Assembly: GCA_020746835.1 (NCBI GenBank) | Contig: JAGPNK010000007.1 | Coordinates: forward strand, 1,211,001-1,275,000 | Length of the DNA stretch: 64,000 bases | Source of the DNA: Stachybotrys elegans | Taxonomy: Eukaryota; Ascomycota; Sordariomycetes; Hypocreales; Stachybotryaceae | Direction of reading: 5' to 3' | In this document: positions 23,244-35,138 of the stretch, piece after piece | Numbering within the stretch: position 1 is the first letter of the stretch | Layout of the letters: each line of letters starts with the position of its first letter | Translations under genes and position numbers: made by a program | Notes under the pieces: generated by a model | What the model was told of the DNA's origin: nothing | Seen by the model: only the letters and a program-made list of their open reading frames with translations | Databases searched by the model: none

Positions 23244-25637
23244 CTAATCTTCGTCAAAAAGAGTGGTAAGGGAAGCCAAGCCATAGGGATCCTCATGCAT
23301 CTCCAAATCCGTGACTGTAGGTTCCCCGTGTGGCTCCTGATACTCCCCTCCCTCCTCCTCCTGCAGATCCACGTCCTCTGCAAACCATTTGGCCCAGTCC
23401 CAGTCAATAGTGACGTTGTTCTCGGCATCCCACGCCTCAGCAAGGTTGATCTCATCTTCCTCCATGTTGGGGTCCATGTCGAGGAAAAGGTCATTCACAA
23501 AGTCCTTCCACCCTTCGGAATCACCGATGGGAGGAACTGTAGTGGTATTCGGACTGGGTTTTGGGTGGCGTTGAGGGATGAAACCGCGATTGATCTCGTC
23601 GTCAAGATTGTATGGCGTCTCTTCCTCGAAAGCATAACTGTACAACGTGCCGTTGTACTCCCCAGTCATGGCACCATCGTCAACAGCATGCTCGTGATTG
23701 CTTCCAACGTCATCCTCGTCGCTACAGTCCTCCTCACCACCGCTCTCTGCCCCGTCGTCGGCGTACTCTTCATCGATATCACCATATCGACCAATATCAG
23801 CTTGCTTCATTGTAATCGAATCGCCGTCTCCAGACCAAGCCATGGCACGAAGATTGTCGTCTTCATCCTCTTCAATAATGACTCGCTGCTCCTCTGGCGT
23901 GAGCTCGTGGAACCGCTTTTTGAGATTGTGCCTGTGGCCCCAATGGTACGTTTTATCCACATTGACGAGAACTGCATCCTCGCGGTCGATGTGCATCTCC
24001 TCATCTGTGGGCACGAGGTTCTCTCCAGTGTTCCAATCAATGTACCCCCAGAGCACCATGTGCATGAGGTGTGTGTGCAGGTCAAGTTTCCGTCGTACGG
24101 CCTCGAAAACTATGAGCTCATCAGGACGCATAAGATGAATGTTCCCTTCTTTTCCCCAGTTCTCGCGATGGTCCCGGCCAACTTCACTGAACGGAACGCC
24201 ATGGACGTGGGTGGTTTGCACTGATGCTACCCTCGCTGGGACTTGAAAGTCGTATCGTACCTTCAGCTGGACAATCTCGCTGAGTGAAACATATCGTTTG
24301 CGCATCAAAAGCTGCCACAGCGGGAACAACCCGCGCTGTCCCATGAACAACTGCATCAAATCTGGTGCTCCCGGTCCGTAGATGGGATCGTTAAAGAGCA
24401 TGCAAAGCTTGATGAAAAAGAGCTGTGCATTGTATACATCCTCATTGGCCCAGATACTGTGATCCCTCATGAAAGCCTGCCGGTGAGCATTCACAGGGAG
24501 CTCCATGATGAACCATATACGAAGAAGCGTCTTGTGCATGGAGGCCGGCATCCGATGACCATTACGCGCCATGATGGCGATGAGCTCCCAGCAACAACGA
24601 TTTCGAATGAGGATCATCTGGACATACTTCAAACCTGGAACCAGGCGAACAGTCTGCTTCGTGGAGGGGTTCTCAGACATTGAGCCAGGGGTTTGGACAT
24701 TGAGCTGTTGCCAGCTGTGACCTCTGGGGTCGGGAACGAGGTGCTTCTCGTAGAGATTGTAAGGGAAGATACGCGCTGCTTCTGGGGCCTGGTATCTGAC
24801 CCAAGCCTTGACCGTTGACATCAGATGCGCCTTGATGGTATAGTGAAATGCCTTGCTGATGCTGTATAGATTGAGAATGTCCTCAGGCTGCAGGTGCTTG
24901 CCCAATTCCACGGCGAGCTCAGGATAATGGCATATTCTGGCGATGAGATTCTCCTCGCCGGATGAACCACTGCTCCCCCCTCCATCGGCGAGACTCAGAA
25001 GTTCCATAGCATTTTCGACATGCGGATCAATTCCGTCAAAATGGGTGAAAAGGATCTCGTCGGAGAAGACCCATCTCTTCTGCCACCCTCCTTCATGCCA
25101 AACGTGCTTGACGTTGACTCCGCAAAACTCGGGAAGATCCAGGGTCAATAGGCCAACTGGGTCTATAAACCGCATATCCAGAGGACCGGGCGTGTCTTCC
25201 ATCATATGCAATCTGTTCAGCACCTGTTTTGCCTCGTCGCTGACATGCTTCCTGAGAGCGGTACCAAGCAGCTGCACATTAACGAAGTTGGTTGCCCGCC
25301 GATCAAGGGAACGCATATAACGATGGGCAACGTCGAAGATTGGGTGGACGGTGGGAACCACTGCGTGGGGATTGGTGAAGATGTCGCGCAGCATTTCAGG
25401 TCTGTGAATGGTGCGGCCAATGAGCTGAGTGATGAGATCCCCTCGGTCTAGGCTCGAGAGCGAAGACCACTCCGAATGGAAAGCCCCTGTCAGTTGGTGT
25501 TCTAAGAACGATAATAGACTGGCTTGCTCCGAAGGTACGAGAGCCGAGAGCCCATTCGAGTCGGTGTTGTCTTCGCCGTTGACAATCATCTCCTCCTCGA
25601 CAGCATCAGGCGCCGGGTTCAAGGGAGACGCCTCCAT
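23244..25637 (-). CDS. F-box-like fungal protein with acidic C-terminal half
   Basis: A single minus-strand exon gives 797 aa from the ATG at 25637 (MEASPLNPAPD). The frame runs on upstream to 25748, but without an ATG and across a probable 55-nt leader intron (25664-25718: donor GTACGC, branch GCTAAC, acceptor CTAG), so this ATG is preferred. Residues near 220-280 (IARICHYPELAVELGKHLQPEDILNLYSISKAFHYTI) look like an F-box-type helical motif. The middle is rich in aromatic residues and helices (LLRIWFIMELPVNAHR, LFFIKLCMLFNDPIYG, PLWQLLMRKRYVSLSE). The last 250 residues are strongly acidic (EEDEDDN, EDCSDEDDVG, DMDPNMEEDEINLAEAWD). A role as a substrate receptor of an SCF ubiquitin ligase is possible but is inference. 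Confidence 0.8.
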   Translation of the reverse strand: MEASPLNPAPDAVEEEMIVNGEDNTDSNGLSALVPSEQASLLSFLEHQLTGAFHSEWSSLSSLDRGDLITQLIGRTIHRPEMLRDIFTNPHAVVPTVHPIFDVAHRYMRSLDRRATNFVNVQLLGTALRKHVSDEAKQVLNRLHMMEDTPGPLDMRFIDPVGLLTLDLPEFCGVNVKHVWHEGGWQKRWVFSDEILFTHFDGIDPHVENAMELLSLADGGGSSGSSGEENLIARICHYPELAVELGKHLQPEDILNLYSISKAFHYTIKAHLMSTVKAWVRYQAPEAARIFPYNLYEKHLVPDPRGHSWQQLNVQTPGSMSENPSTKQTVRLVPGLKYVQMILIRNRCCWELIAIMARNGHRMPASMHKTLLRIWFIMELPVNAHRQAFMRDHSIWANEDVYNAQLFFIKLCMLFNDPIYGPGAPDLMQLFMGQRGLFPLWQLLMRKRYVSLSEIVQLKVRYDFQVPARVASVQTTHVHGVPFSEVGRDHRENWGKEGNIHLMRPDELIVFEAVRRKLDLHTHLMHMVLWGYIDWNTGENLVPTDEEMHIDREDAVLVNVDKTYHWGHRHNLKKRFHELTPEEQRVIIEEDEDDNLRAMAWSGDGDSITMKQADIGRYGDIDEEYADDGAESGGEEDCSDEDDVGSNHEHAVDDGAMTGEYNGTLYSYAFEEETPYNLDDEINRGFIPQRHPKPSPNTTTVPPIGDSEGWKDFVNDLFLDMDPNMEEDEINLAEAWDAENNVTIDWDWAKWFAEDVDLQEEEGGEYQEPHGEPTVTDLEMHEDPYGLASLTTLFDED

Positions 25638-26173
25638 CTTGGGAGCTCCAAATATGATAAGGTCTAGAAAAGAGTTAGCTGATTTGTGTTCTTTGCTGCA
25701 TGGGATAAGGAGGCGTACGAGGCTGGCTGATGTGGCATGTGAGTGCAATGCGAGAGGTGCTGTGATGAAAAAGAATGAATGCAGTCGAAACTAGCAGTGG
25801 TGTTATTGAGAGCAGCCAGTCATTGATCTGTCACCCAAGGTACTATCTACCGAAGTCATGTGGGCAGCAAAACAAAAGCTTTGGAGGCTGGGGTAATGGT
25901 GACAGCTGGCACCTGTTGCCAGATGCCTCCCGTACACTGGCGTTTGCGTGAATGGCGAACACAGGCGCAGTTGACTAAGGAGCACTTATTTCAGCAGGAC
26001 TTTTAATGGATAGACGTCCGTCCCCTAGGGGGTATCAGAAAACGACGAGAAAGCTAAATCGAGAATGAGAACCAAGGAACATCCTGCTACCAGCATTGTG
26101 AATCTGGGACATGCTATGTCTAGCCCCTATTTCTAACCGCAGGCCAAAGTCTCTTCACGAACTTCCACCTCAA
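25638..26173. other. Leader and promoter of the F-box-like gene
   Basis: This holds the 5' leader, with a probable intron at 25664-25718, and the promoter of the minus-strand F-box-like gene, plus the 3' UTR of HAT2. No other feature is seen. Confidence 0.5.
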
Positions 26174-27769
26174 CTATCGGTCAAGCTCATCAACCGGAAG
26201 CTCGCCGTCATCTTTGCCAACGATGGAATCAGCCACCTTCCAAATTTGAAGTAGGTTATCCTCAGCAGCGCTGGCAACGAGCCACGGTTCGTTCTGGTTC
26301 CAGCTGAAGTCTGCCAGGTGGTTGGTGTGTCCACCGTGCATGAAGAGCCTGCAAGAATATCAGCCGAACAATTCACCAGTCAGTGGACCGAGGGTTATCA
26401 ACTCACAGCTCAGGGGGGCCGTCGTCCCGATCGTCAGGGAGTTGTTCTTCGCCCACACGTGAAAGATCCCAGAAGATTACTCTCCTGTCGTAACTGCCAC
26501 TTCCAAGAATGCCGGCCTCGGTAGGGTGCCACGATAGAGACGTAACAGCATCGCTATGACCTTGTAGCTCGTGGACCTTCTCCTTGACATTTCGTAGATC
26601 CCAGATACCGATTCGCTTATCCGCGGAGGCGGTGGCGACCAGGACCTCGGAATTAGGATTGAATGCGAGGGCATTGATGGCGTCTTCGTGGCCGCCACGG
26701 GCGACGAGCGCGGCCTTGTTAGTCTCGCTACGTCTAACGTCGACAATCTGCAGGGTGATATCATCGGACACAGAACCGATGAAGTTCTTGGAAATAGGAT
26801 GGTACTGGACATCATTCACAATCTGCGAATGGTGAGTGTACTGGCGGCTGGGCTTCAGCACCTTGGTGTCAGACTCGAGCTTCTTTAGATCCCTACCACG
26901 CCATCATTAGCTTGAGAAGGACCGGGGGATAGCCTGGGGCTCATACCAGAGACACATGGTCTTGTCCTCGCTGCCAGAAGCCAAGCAGCCCTCCTCATGT
27001 GGGCTCCAGTTGAGACCGAATCCCTCTGCCTTGTGACCAATGAGTTCCACCTGGGCATCGATCTTGCCGAGGACGCTAGGGTTCAGTGGATGCTTGGTGC
27101 GATCGAATATGAGGATTTTGCCATCGACGCAGAGCGTGGCGATGATATCGGGATTCTGCGGCTGGTAGCGAGCCTTGTTTACCTCTCCAGGATGCTCAAT
27201 CTTCTGAACAATGTCGCACTTGATGGCTGCGACGTCGCCGGCTTTGCCGTACCCGCCAATCTCCCCCCGTTCATCATCGTAATCATCGGGATTGGGAGCC
27301 GAGACCTTGGGAATCTGGACATCTGCAATCTGGAGAAAGTTGGCGCTCTCGTCGGACGTGTGCGTGCCGAGAAGCAAGCGGTGAACACGATAGTTTTGAC
27401 CTTCCGGCTCCTTGACATCGGGGAACCACTGGACGGTCAGGGTTGGCCAAGTCAAGGCGGTGCTTGATGGATGTCAGAAATTATGGATGGCCGCTGAAAA
27501 CCGCAACTTGCTTACCCAAGGATCATGTCATAGAGGAAGGGGCTGTTCTTCTTCCATGTCTTGTACTCTGAGGCTGGTTAGAACAACACACACAGCCCAA
27601 GTTTGCGGCGGGAAAGGAGACGCTACCTTCATTGATCAACCTCTGTCTCTGGTCATCCTCATCCTCGAGATTCATGTCCACTATCGCCACTATGTCAGAG
27701 GGTGAGCAAGCCTATGCCGACGTGCTACTCACCATCGACTTCAGGGTCTGCGACCTGGGCGGGCGCCAT
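26174..27769 (-). CDS. HAT2: Histone acetyltransferase type B subunit 2 / RbAp48-type WD40 protein
   Basis: Six minus-strand exons (27733-27769, 27627-27680, 27516-27567, 26947-27462, 26407-26892, 26174-26348) join in phase into 439 aa; the five introns are 52-59 nt. This is the RbAp46/48-Msi1-Hat2 family, histone H3/H4 chaperones that target Hat1 and in many fungi are also shared with CAF-1, Rpd3 and PRC2 complexes. The N-terminal helix EEYKTWKKNSPFLYDMIL binds H4 in relatives and is intact, followed by ALTWPTLTVQWFPD. Seven WD repeats follow, with signatures such as GLNWSPHEEGCLASGSEDKT, DVQYHPISKNFIGSVSDD, ALAFNPNSEVLVATASADK, SLSWHPTEAGILGSGSYDR and DFSWNQNEPWLVASAAEDN. The acidic PDD loop is present (NPDDYDDERGEI). 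It is divergent from XRN1. Confidence 0.95.
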
Positions 27770-28526
27770 GATTGAATCGGATTCGCAATGCGGTAGAAGC
27801 GGTAGGAAGGATAGACCAAGTATTTCAAGAAATGGGGGGGATTTTTCATACAAGTTCACTGCAAGCGCGCTGTAGTGGGCACGAAAGGAATCAAGGCTGA
27901 GGTCGTTCGAATGGCAAACGCTATCCACAGTCGCACAGTTCGCATGGTTTCCGCTTCACGCGTCGGTCGCGCGTAAAGTGAGAGAGAGAAAGGCCGGGCT
28001 GCATTTTCTAGCGCCTTGCAGGGCTTGGGTGAAATCAGCCAATAACGTCTAGGGTCCGCAGCTACTGTGGGGTGAATCTCAGCCATAGGTGTGGCGCAAG
28101 GCGCCAGTGGGCCAAACTTAGGTACTTGTTGGCCTCCAGCCCCTCCATCGCCTCCAGTTGTGAGCACATCAAAACACCATCGATCCCATTCCTACCTTGG
28201 GTAGATTGCCAGAAGCCCCGGCGATCCAGCCCTCTCGACGAAAACACTGCCTGCTCTCAGCCAGGACAGCTTCGACGCGCTTGTCTGCGATCCGGAACAA
28301 GAGTATTTACTCTCCCCGCGGTCCTGCGCTACCCCCCGACACAGCTGTCGCGAGTCTTTGTTCTGTGCTCAGTTTGCGACCAGCATTTCCCGAACCGATA
28401 GAGACCCAGCTCCAGACGGCCGGCCTCTATCCGAGAACAATATACATCCCACGTAGATTGCGCATCTACCATTTGTCCATTTTCTGCGAGTTCTGTGGGC
28501 ACATAAGTGACCCTCTCTAGACCACC
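27770..28526. promoter_or_regulatory. Bidirectional promoter region HAT2 / XRN1
   Basis: These 757 bases lie between two divergent genes. A CCAAT box is visible on the plus strand at 28039-28043. No open frame with conserved features is present, so the segment is read as a shared or back-to-back promoter. Confidence 0.6.
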
Positions 28527-31500
28527 ATGGGGTTCGCAATCCCTGCCTACCAGCAAGTGTCGAGAAATGCTAATTACGGCTATGCTACAGTGTTCCCAAG
28601 TTCTTCAGATGGCTCTCGGAGCGCTATCCATCAATTTCGCAGCTCATTGCAGAGAACCGAATCCCCGAATTCGACTGCCTCTACGTACGATGTCCCAAAA
28701 CATTTACACGTACACCCGCTGACGGACACATAGCTTGACATGAACGGTATCATTCACAATTGCACGCATAAAGACAGTAGCGAGGATACCACCTTCCGCC
28801 TCAGCGAAGAGGAGATGTTCATTCGAATATTTAACTATATCGAGCACTTGTTTGGCAAGATCAAGCCGAAGCAACTCTTCTTCATGGCTATCGACGGTGT
28901 CGCTCCGCGCGCCAAGATGAACCAGCAGCGCGCTCGACGTTTCCGTACAGCTCTCGATGCTGAGAAGGCCCGTGAAAAGGCCATCAGCGACGGGATCGAG
29001 CTACCCAAGGAGGAGCCCTTTGATAGCAACTGCATCACACCAGGTAAGAGCAACACTGCCCTCCCAACGGACTTGTATATGCTGACTTCACCAAGGCACG
29101 GAGTTTATGGCCAAGCTCTCCCAGCAGTTGCGGTACTTTGTGAATAAGAAAGTATCAGAAGACACGGATTGGCAAGGCTGCGAGATAGTACTCTCTGGCC
29201 ACGAAGTCCCTGGCGAGGGAGAGCACAAGATCATGGAGTACATCAGGAACGCAAAGGCGCAGCCGGGCTACAACCCCAACGTGCGACATTGCCTTTACGG
29301 CCTCGATGCTGACCTGATCATGCTCGGCCTTCTTAGCCATGATCCACATTTCTGTCTGCTCCGTGAGGAGGTGACATTTGGCAGAGCCTCCAAGACCAAG
29401 TCCAAAGAGCTTGAGCACCAAAACTTCTACCTGCTTCATCTCTGCATCGTAAGAGAGTACTTGGAGCTCGAGTTCCAAGAGCTCCAAAAAGAGGGTGCTC
29501 TGATGTTCCCTTTCAACCTGGAGCGCGTCATTGACGATTTCATCCTGATGGCTTTCTTCATTGGCAACGATTTCCTACCCAACTTGCCATGGCTGCATAT
29601 TAACGAAGGCGCCTTGGCCAACATGTTCCGTATCTACAAGAAGGTCCTGCCCCAGTGCGAGGGCTACCTCAACGAGAACGGCGTCATCAACATTCCCCGC
29701 TTACAACTCTTGCTCAAGGAACTGAGTACAGCCGAGATAGATCAATTCGAGGATGAGGTCTCGGATCAGAAGTGGTTTGCCTCTAAGCAAATGGAGAAGA
29801 AGCTGCTGGAAAGCAATGCAGGGAGCCATCGCACTAAGGGCAACCAACTTGTCATCACCTCTACCCAACGAGACCTTTGGAAGCAGAAGATCCGACCTTA
29901 TATCTCGAAGCGATCCGAACAACCACTCGACCTTGGCACATCCCTCAAAGCAGCAGACCGCAAATTTGTCCAGGACCTTGCCGATTCTATGCATCTGGAC
30001 TGGTCCACCAAGGAAGACGAGGATGGCCACCGCCACCTGATTCTTGCTTTCCCACCCAAGGCTGGCAACGGAGACAACGACGATGACGATGACGACGACG
30101 AGGAAGAAGGTAACTTGGCTGCCTACCGAGTCATCAAAACATACGACAAGGCACTTGTCGTAGACGTCACCCCTGAAGATGCCCAGAAACAATATCAGGA
30201 GATGTACCAAAACAAGTACCAAGGCTGGAAAACGAAGTATTATCTGCAAAAGTTCGAAGAATGGCCAGCCGAGAAATTCGAGGAAGAGCTGACGAAGCTC
30301 TGTGAGAATTACGTCCAAGGCTTGCAGTGGGTATTGTACTATTACTATCGGGGGATCGCCTCCTGGCCATGGTTCTATGCTTACCATTACGCACCTCTCA
30401 TTTCAGGTAAGGCCATTCATGCTTCGCCTCTGGTAAATTTGCTAACAAGGACGCAGATGTCATCAAGGGAATTGGCGCTGACCTTAACTTCAAGAAAGGC
30501 CAGCCTTTCAGGCCCTTTGAACAACTTATGGGTGTCTTGCCGGATCGAAGCAAGAAAATTGTACCCAAGGTTTACCATGGTCTGATGACGGAGGCCAGCT
30601 CGCCAATCATCGACTTCTACCCACGAGATTTTGAATTGGATATGAATGGCAAAAAGATGGAGTGGGAGGCAGTCGTCAAGATTCCCTTCATCGACGAGAA
30701 GCGTCTTCTTTCGGCCATGGCTTCAAAGAACGACCTGCTAGAGGACGACGAAAAGGCTCGCAACGGCTTCGGAGTTCCCATAAAATTCACCTACTCGGCA
30801 GATGTCAACTTCACCTTCCCCTCACCACTGCCTGGGGTGTTTCCCGCGATTCAACAATGCAAGTGTGTGGAAAATATTTTCGACCTCCCGGCTATGGAAG
30901 GTCTTGAATATCTTTCGGGACTCACCGACGGTGCTCTCTTGAGCGTGAACGCCCTTGCTGGCTTCCCTACACTTCATACGCTCCCCTTTACTGGACAGCT
31001 TGTTGAAGGGTATGGCATTAACGTGTTTCAATCCGAGAGTCGAAACCCCAGCTTTATCGTTACCCTCACAGATACGGAGATGCGAACCAGGATTGAGACC
31101 TGGAAGGCCAAACTGGGGCAGCGCTGTTTCGTGGGGTACCCCTTTTTGCAGGAAGCCAAGGTTGTTCGGGTGCAGGATGAACTTTTCAGTTACGAGTTGG
31201 CAGAGAATGGTAACGACATCGTGACAAAGGATCACAGCAACAGGGAGGCGGCGGATTTCTCGAAGGAAGCCGACTTTCTCGAAAGCTGGCACGCCAAGAG
31301 ATTGGGCATTACCATCGGCCAAGTGGAATGCCTGGTGTACGTTCACATGCTGAGGGGCTTGATCAAGACCGAAGAGGGAGCCCTGATCAAAGAATACGCC
31401 GAAAACCCAAGCGTACGAAGCACCTACGCCTCCCAGACCATCGTCGACGAAGTTGTCAACGAAGATGAGCGATTCATCGAGAAGGCTGCTCTTCCCATCG

Positions 31501-32966
31501 AAGATGAGTTCCCCATCGGAACCCGCGCATTCTTCCTGGGCGATTACGCCTATGGACGCCCGCTGGAGGTTACGGGCCACGTCGGGGGCAAGGCAGAAGT
31601 CTTTGTGTCAACACTCAAGAATAAGGAGCCAGAGTTTGGCAAGCAGATCATCCACGAAGCCGAACGTCAAAACCCGTACACGCCATCTTTTGCCGTGGCC
31701 AAGCAACTGGGGCTCCACCCGTTGGTGTTGAGTAAGATCACATCATCATATCAGGTTATTAATTCCGCAGGCCTCAAACTCAATCTTGGTCTCAACCTGA
31801 AGTTTGAGGGCCGCAAGCTGAAGGTGTTGGGATACTCGCGCAAGTCTCAGTCTGGCTGGGAATTTAGCAACCAGGCCATCAAGCTCATTGCGGACTACAT
31901 GGTCGCATTCCCCGACTTCTTCATTGCAATCCAGAGAGAGCCTCAGAAAAGCGATGTCTCCGAGCTTGATCTATGGAACGATCCCGCCAAGGCCTCCCAA
32001 CGGGTAAAGGATATAGTTGCGTGGCTGAAGAAGCAAGAGACGAGCAAGTTTGAGCGGGTTCCATTGGAGGCCGAGCAGCTTGACTCCGATGTTGTTCTGG
32101 CCTTAGCCAACATAGGCGAGGCCATGTTCAAGGCATCCATGGATACTGGTATCAAGAAGCTACGCGGAGTACCCCGAACGGCGCTCCTCAAGCCGGCCGA
32201 TGCAGAGTTGGTGCTGGCGAACCAAACTTTCAGCCTTGGTGATCGAGTCACCTTCATTGCTGCGGCAGGCAAGGTGCCTCTAGCAACGCGAGGCACCGTC
32301 GTTGGAATCAGCCGTACTGCGACGGCACTGCTGTTGGATGTTGTTTGGGATTCGCCTTTTATGAGCGGAACGACTCTTGGAGAACGAGCGCCCATGTTCC
32401 GGGGGCAGACCGTCGCATCCTCTTCGGTCCTCAATACCACGGATCAGCAAGTAATCTCAGCCTCCACCAGGTCGCAGCGCAGAAAGGCCCCTCCTCCCGT
32501 CCGCGGCGGCAGCTACGGGTCGGTAACAACCGTACCCCAGTACCAAGATGCGCAGACACCACCACCCCTACGCGGTGGTTGGCGTGGTGCTGTGAATGGC
32601 AACCAATCTCCCGCACGCGGCCGAGGCTCGGGACCTCAACGTGGCGGCGCACCCAATCTCGTGCACAGTACCTTGGTATATCGCGGTGGCCCCCCGATTG
32701 ATCCGGCGACAAATGGACAGAATGGTAATGCTCGCGGAGGTCGAGGACGCGGTCGTGGAAGAGGCGGACAGACCTCGGTTTCACCAGCACACCACACAGC
32801 AGGTGGTGCGCAACCTGAACAGAAATACGGCAATGTCCCCCCACCAGCAAGCCTCGACAGCCCGCGCAGCAGAGGACGTGGCCGTGGTCGGGGAGGAAGG
32901 GGTCGGGGTGGTGGTGGTGGTGGTAACCGGGGTCAAGGCTCTCAAGCAAACTCGGCGCAGGCCTAG
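28527..32966 (+). CDS. XRN1: 5'-3' exoribonuclease 1 (cytoplasmic mRNA decay)
   Basis: Five exons (28527-28531, 28591-28684, 28734-29043, 29096-30406, 30457-32966) encode 1409 aa. The first coding exon is only ATGGG; splicing it in phase gives [20 protein letters not shown], the near-invariant Xrn1 N-terminus. XRN1 degrades decapped, 5'-monophosphate RNA in the cytoplasm. Active-site blocks are intact: [35 protein letters not shown] (written here as the family block; the sequence has [14 protein letters not shown]), [26 protein letters not shown] and the later domain [20 protein letters not shown]. The D1-type tower and PAZ/Tudor-like and SH3-like regions follow, including [21 protein letters not shown]. 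The last 150 residues are RGG-rich and disordered. The length matches fungal Xrn1. It is convergent with SPC3. Confidence 0.96.
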
Positions 32967-33250
32967 GGGGTTACCGTGTACACCCATGTCCCAACAGGAT
33001 GGCTGGAAGCTGTCGATTACTAGACGATATTGATGTGTCATCTCTGGCTTCTTTGTGTATTATCGTTCTTCACCAAAAGGATAAAGCGTGCAGCGGGCTT
33101 CTTGTGAGATGGCACATGTTGCAAAATCAGTCTAGAAGAGGTTGTCAAGGCATCATCGGTGGTTACAACGAACACTTCAAGTTCCGGACTCTTTTTCTAA
33201 AATAAATGAATGGATGGTAGCTAAACTGGGCAGCCAGGAACATGTCATGT
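32967..33250. other. Convergent spacer XRN1 / SPC3
   Basis: A 284-base tail-to-tail spacer containing the two 3' UTRs. No other element is recognised. Confidence 0.6.
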
Positions 33251-34046
33251 CTATTTGTTTCTGGCCTTATCATCTTTTGACTTGAGACGTGGCAATGTAA
33301 AGGCAGGGCTGACCCCTCCTTCAACAGGCTTCCACAAACCCAGCTCCTCGGGCATATCCCATGTAAGAAGTCCAACCCACGGTTGAACGTTGTAGTGCAG
33401 CTTCAGGGTGACGTCCTCGACCTCGGCGATCTTGCCGCTGGGATGTGTAATCTGATACTTTGGTTTTTGGTTCTTGAGCTTCAGGAGGCCACTGGGGGGA
33501 ATTAGAATACGTGATATGACTGTTCAGAGCGGATGGAAACACGTACCGGCTCTTGTCGATGCTCTTTCCAGCGGCGCTCTTCTTGAGCTTCTTCAAGGAA
33601 GCAGGTCCAATGTTGAGCAGGTGGTCGGCGCTTGGGTTGGTGATGATACTGTCCCAGATGACGGCCGTGTTGGTCGAGTTGCCAGATGAAGGCCACTCTG
33701 CTGTCACGTAGACAAAGACGGACTTGGTGTTCCAATGGAAGAGGGAGGATATATCAGCGTCGAGGGAGAACTTGATTATGGCGTATTCCTCCTTCTTGGA
33801 ACTGTAATAGTGCGGCCTGCCCTTAACTCTGCAGTCATGTCAGCCTAGCGAGCCCTTGAATTTCCAAGTAGGAAAGACCCTTTTTGGGGCAGACGAATCG
33901 TACACCTGGACATTCTGGGCGGCAATGCTTCCCTTCGTGGTACGAGGGTTGTAGAAATCGGTCACGGCGATGAATGCGCTGAGGACAAAGGCCACCGTCG
34001 TGAAGAAGCCGAAGACATTCTGGATGCGGGTGAGAGAGTTGTACAT
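33251..34046 (-). CDS. SPC3: Signal peptidase complex subunit SPC3 (SPC22/23)
   Basis: Three minus-strand exons (33904-34046, 33547-33828, 33251-33491) give 221 aa. The N-terminus MYNSLTRIQNVFGFFTTVAF leads into one membrane anchor (about residues 12-32). The lumenal domain contains VVKGRPHYYSSKKEEYAIIK, FSLDADISSLFHWNTKSVFV, ITNPSADHLLNI and the C-terminal block VTLKLHYNVQPWVGLLTW. SPC3 is an essential accessory subunit of ER signal peptidase. For the first intron, donor GTACGA at 33903 was chosen over a GT further downstream because it restores the family block NVQVVKGRPHYYS. The start is the first ATG after a frame that begins without one. An ATTGG (CCAAT on the minus strand) lies upstream near 34196. 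Confidence 0.93.
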
Positions 34047-35138
34047 GTTGAACAAAGACGAGAGCGCCGTCAGGGCGCGTTGTGGCCAAGGTAAACGATG
34101 ATGACGTTGTATGGATGGGATTCAGAAGCTTCCAACACATTCAGGACACGTTGGTGGAGGTATTACATGTGAGCTGGTCTTATCTCCCCACCTAATTGGC
34201 TGGACCGATAAGCGATAAGAAATGGCTGGGACTGAACTTGTTGCCTTTGAACGTGCCATACCATCAATTATCTAGGGGAAGAAAAAAATAAGAAGAAGAG
34301 GAAGAAATATTAGAATATCCAGATAATCTGTATCCAACTTGCACAATGAAGGCGGATCTATCGTACCAGTTCGCTTTCTCCAATACCCACTGTCGCGCTG
34401 TGTTTCCTCCTTACCTGTACGGATAGGTGATGGTAAAAGTCCAGGTCAGGCAAGCATTGGAGCCGATGGACCACCAGTACCTACAGCCTCCTGGAGATCC
34501 ACTAAAGTTTTCAAGGGCCCCTCTCCAGCCTTGCAACTCAACCCCACCGTTATTGCGAGATTGGCCAAGTTATTCTACGAACAGGCACATGTTCAAGAAA
34601 TACTTACCTACTTCTGGTTCTGCCCAGTACACCACCTCCACCGCCTTTAACGACACCGCCAGCAAAACACTTGCGCACTTGAGGTTTTTGTGCGTCATAT
34701 CTTCGCACCGGAACTCAAGCTTGCGTCGTTTTCAACTCACCGCATGCGACGAACCTGAAGTCTGACAGCCGCGCTCCGAATGTGCTCCTGCACCACGGGT
34801 CACTGCCTTCGTGGCGCACGCGCACTCTCTCCGTGAGGAGCCCAGCTTTGTCGAATGAAACAAAGGAAAGATTATCCGGTCGTGCGTACTCCCTTTAAGG
34901 CTGGATTTCATCTCTACTCCGGGGGAATCACTCATCATCTGCAGTGCCACATCACGACGCCACCACATCGAGGCAACACCTTCCCTGGACTATGGGCCCG
35001 AGTAAGTTTGTTACGAAAGATCAACATTGAAGCTCTTGCACTCAAACTCACTAGGGGAGCATCGTATACGATGCCAAGCCATCAGAGTCGCGCCGTAAGC
35101 CCTCTCTTCGCTCTTGGAGACTTCAATCGAGCTGACGG
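34047..35138. promoter_or_regulatory. Divergent intergenic region SPC3 / Ulp2-like gene
   Basis: About 1.1 kb between divergently transcribed genes. A CCAAT box on the minus strand near 34196 fits SPC3. The right third (about 34850-35138) is probably the Ulp2-like leader and contains small upstream open frames. No further gene is supported. Confidence 0.5.

Noticed and set aside
29701..30387. 228-codon minus-strand frame
   Set aside because: Antisense to conserved XRN1 coding sequence; openness arises from the acidic coding strand.
33877..33903. Alternative SPC3 splice donor GTCTTT inside exon 1
   Set aside because: It would need phase changes that give stops or lose the conserved NVQVVKGRPHYYS block; donor GTACGA at 33903 fits.
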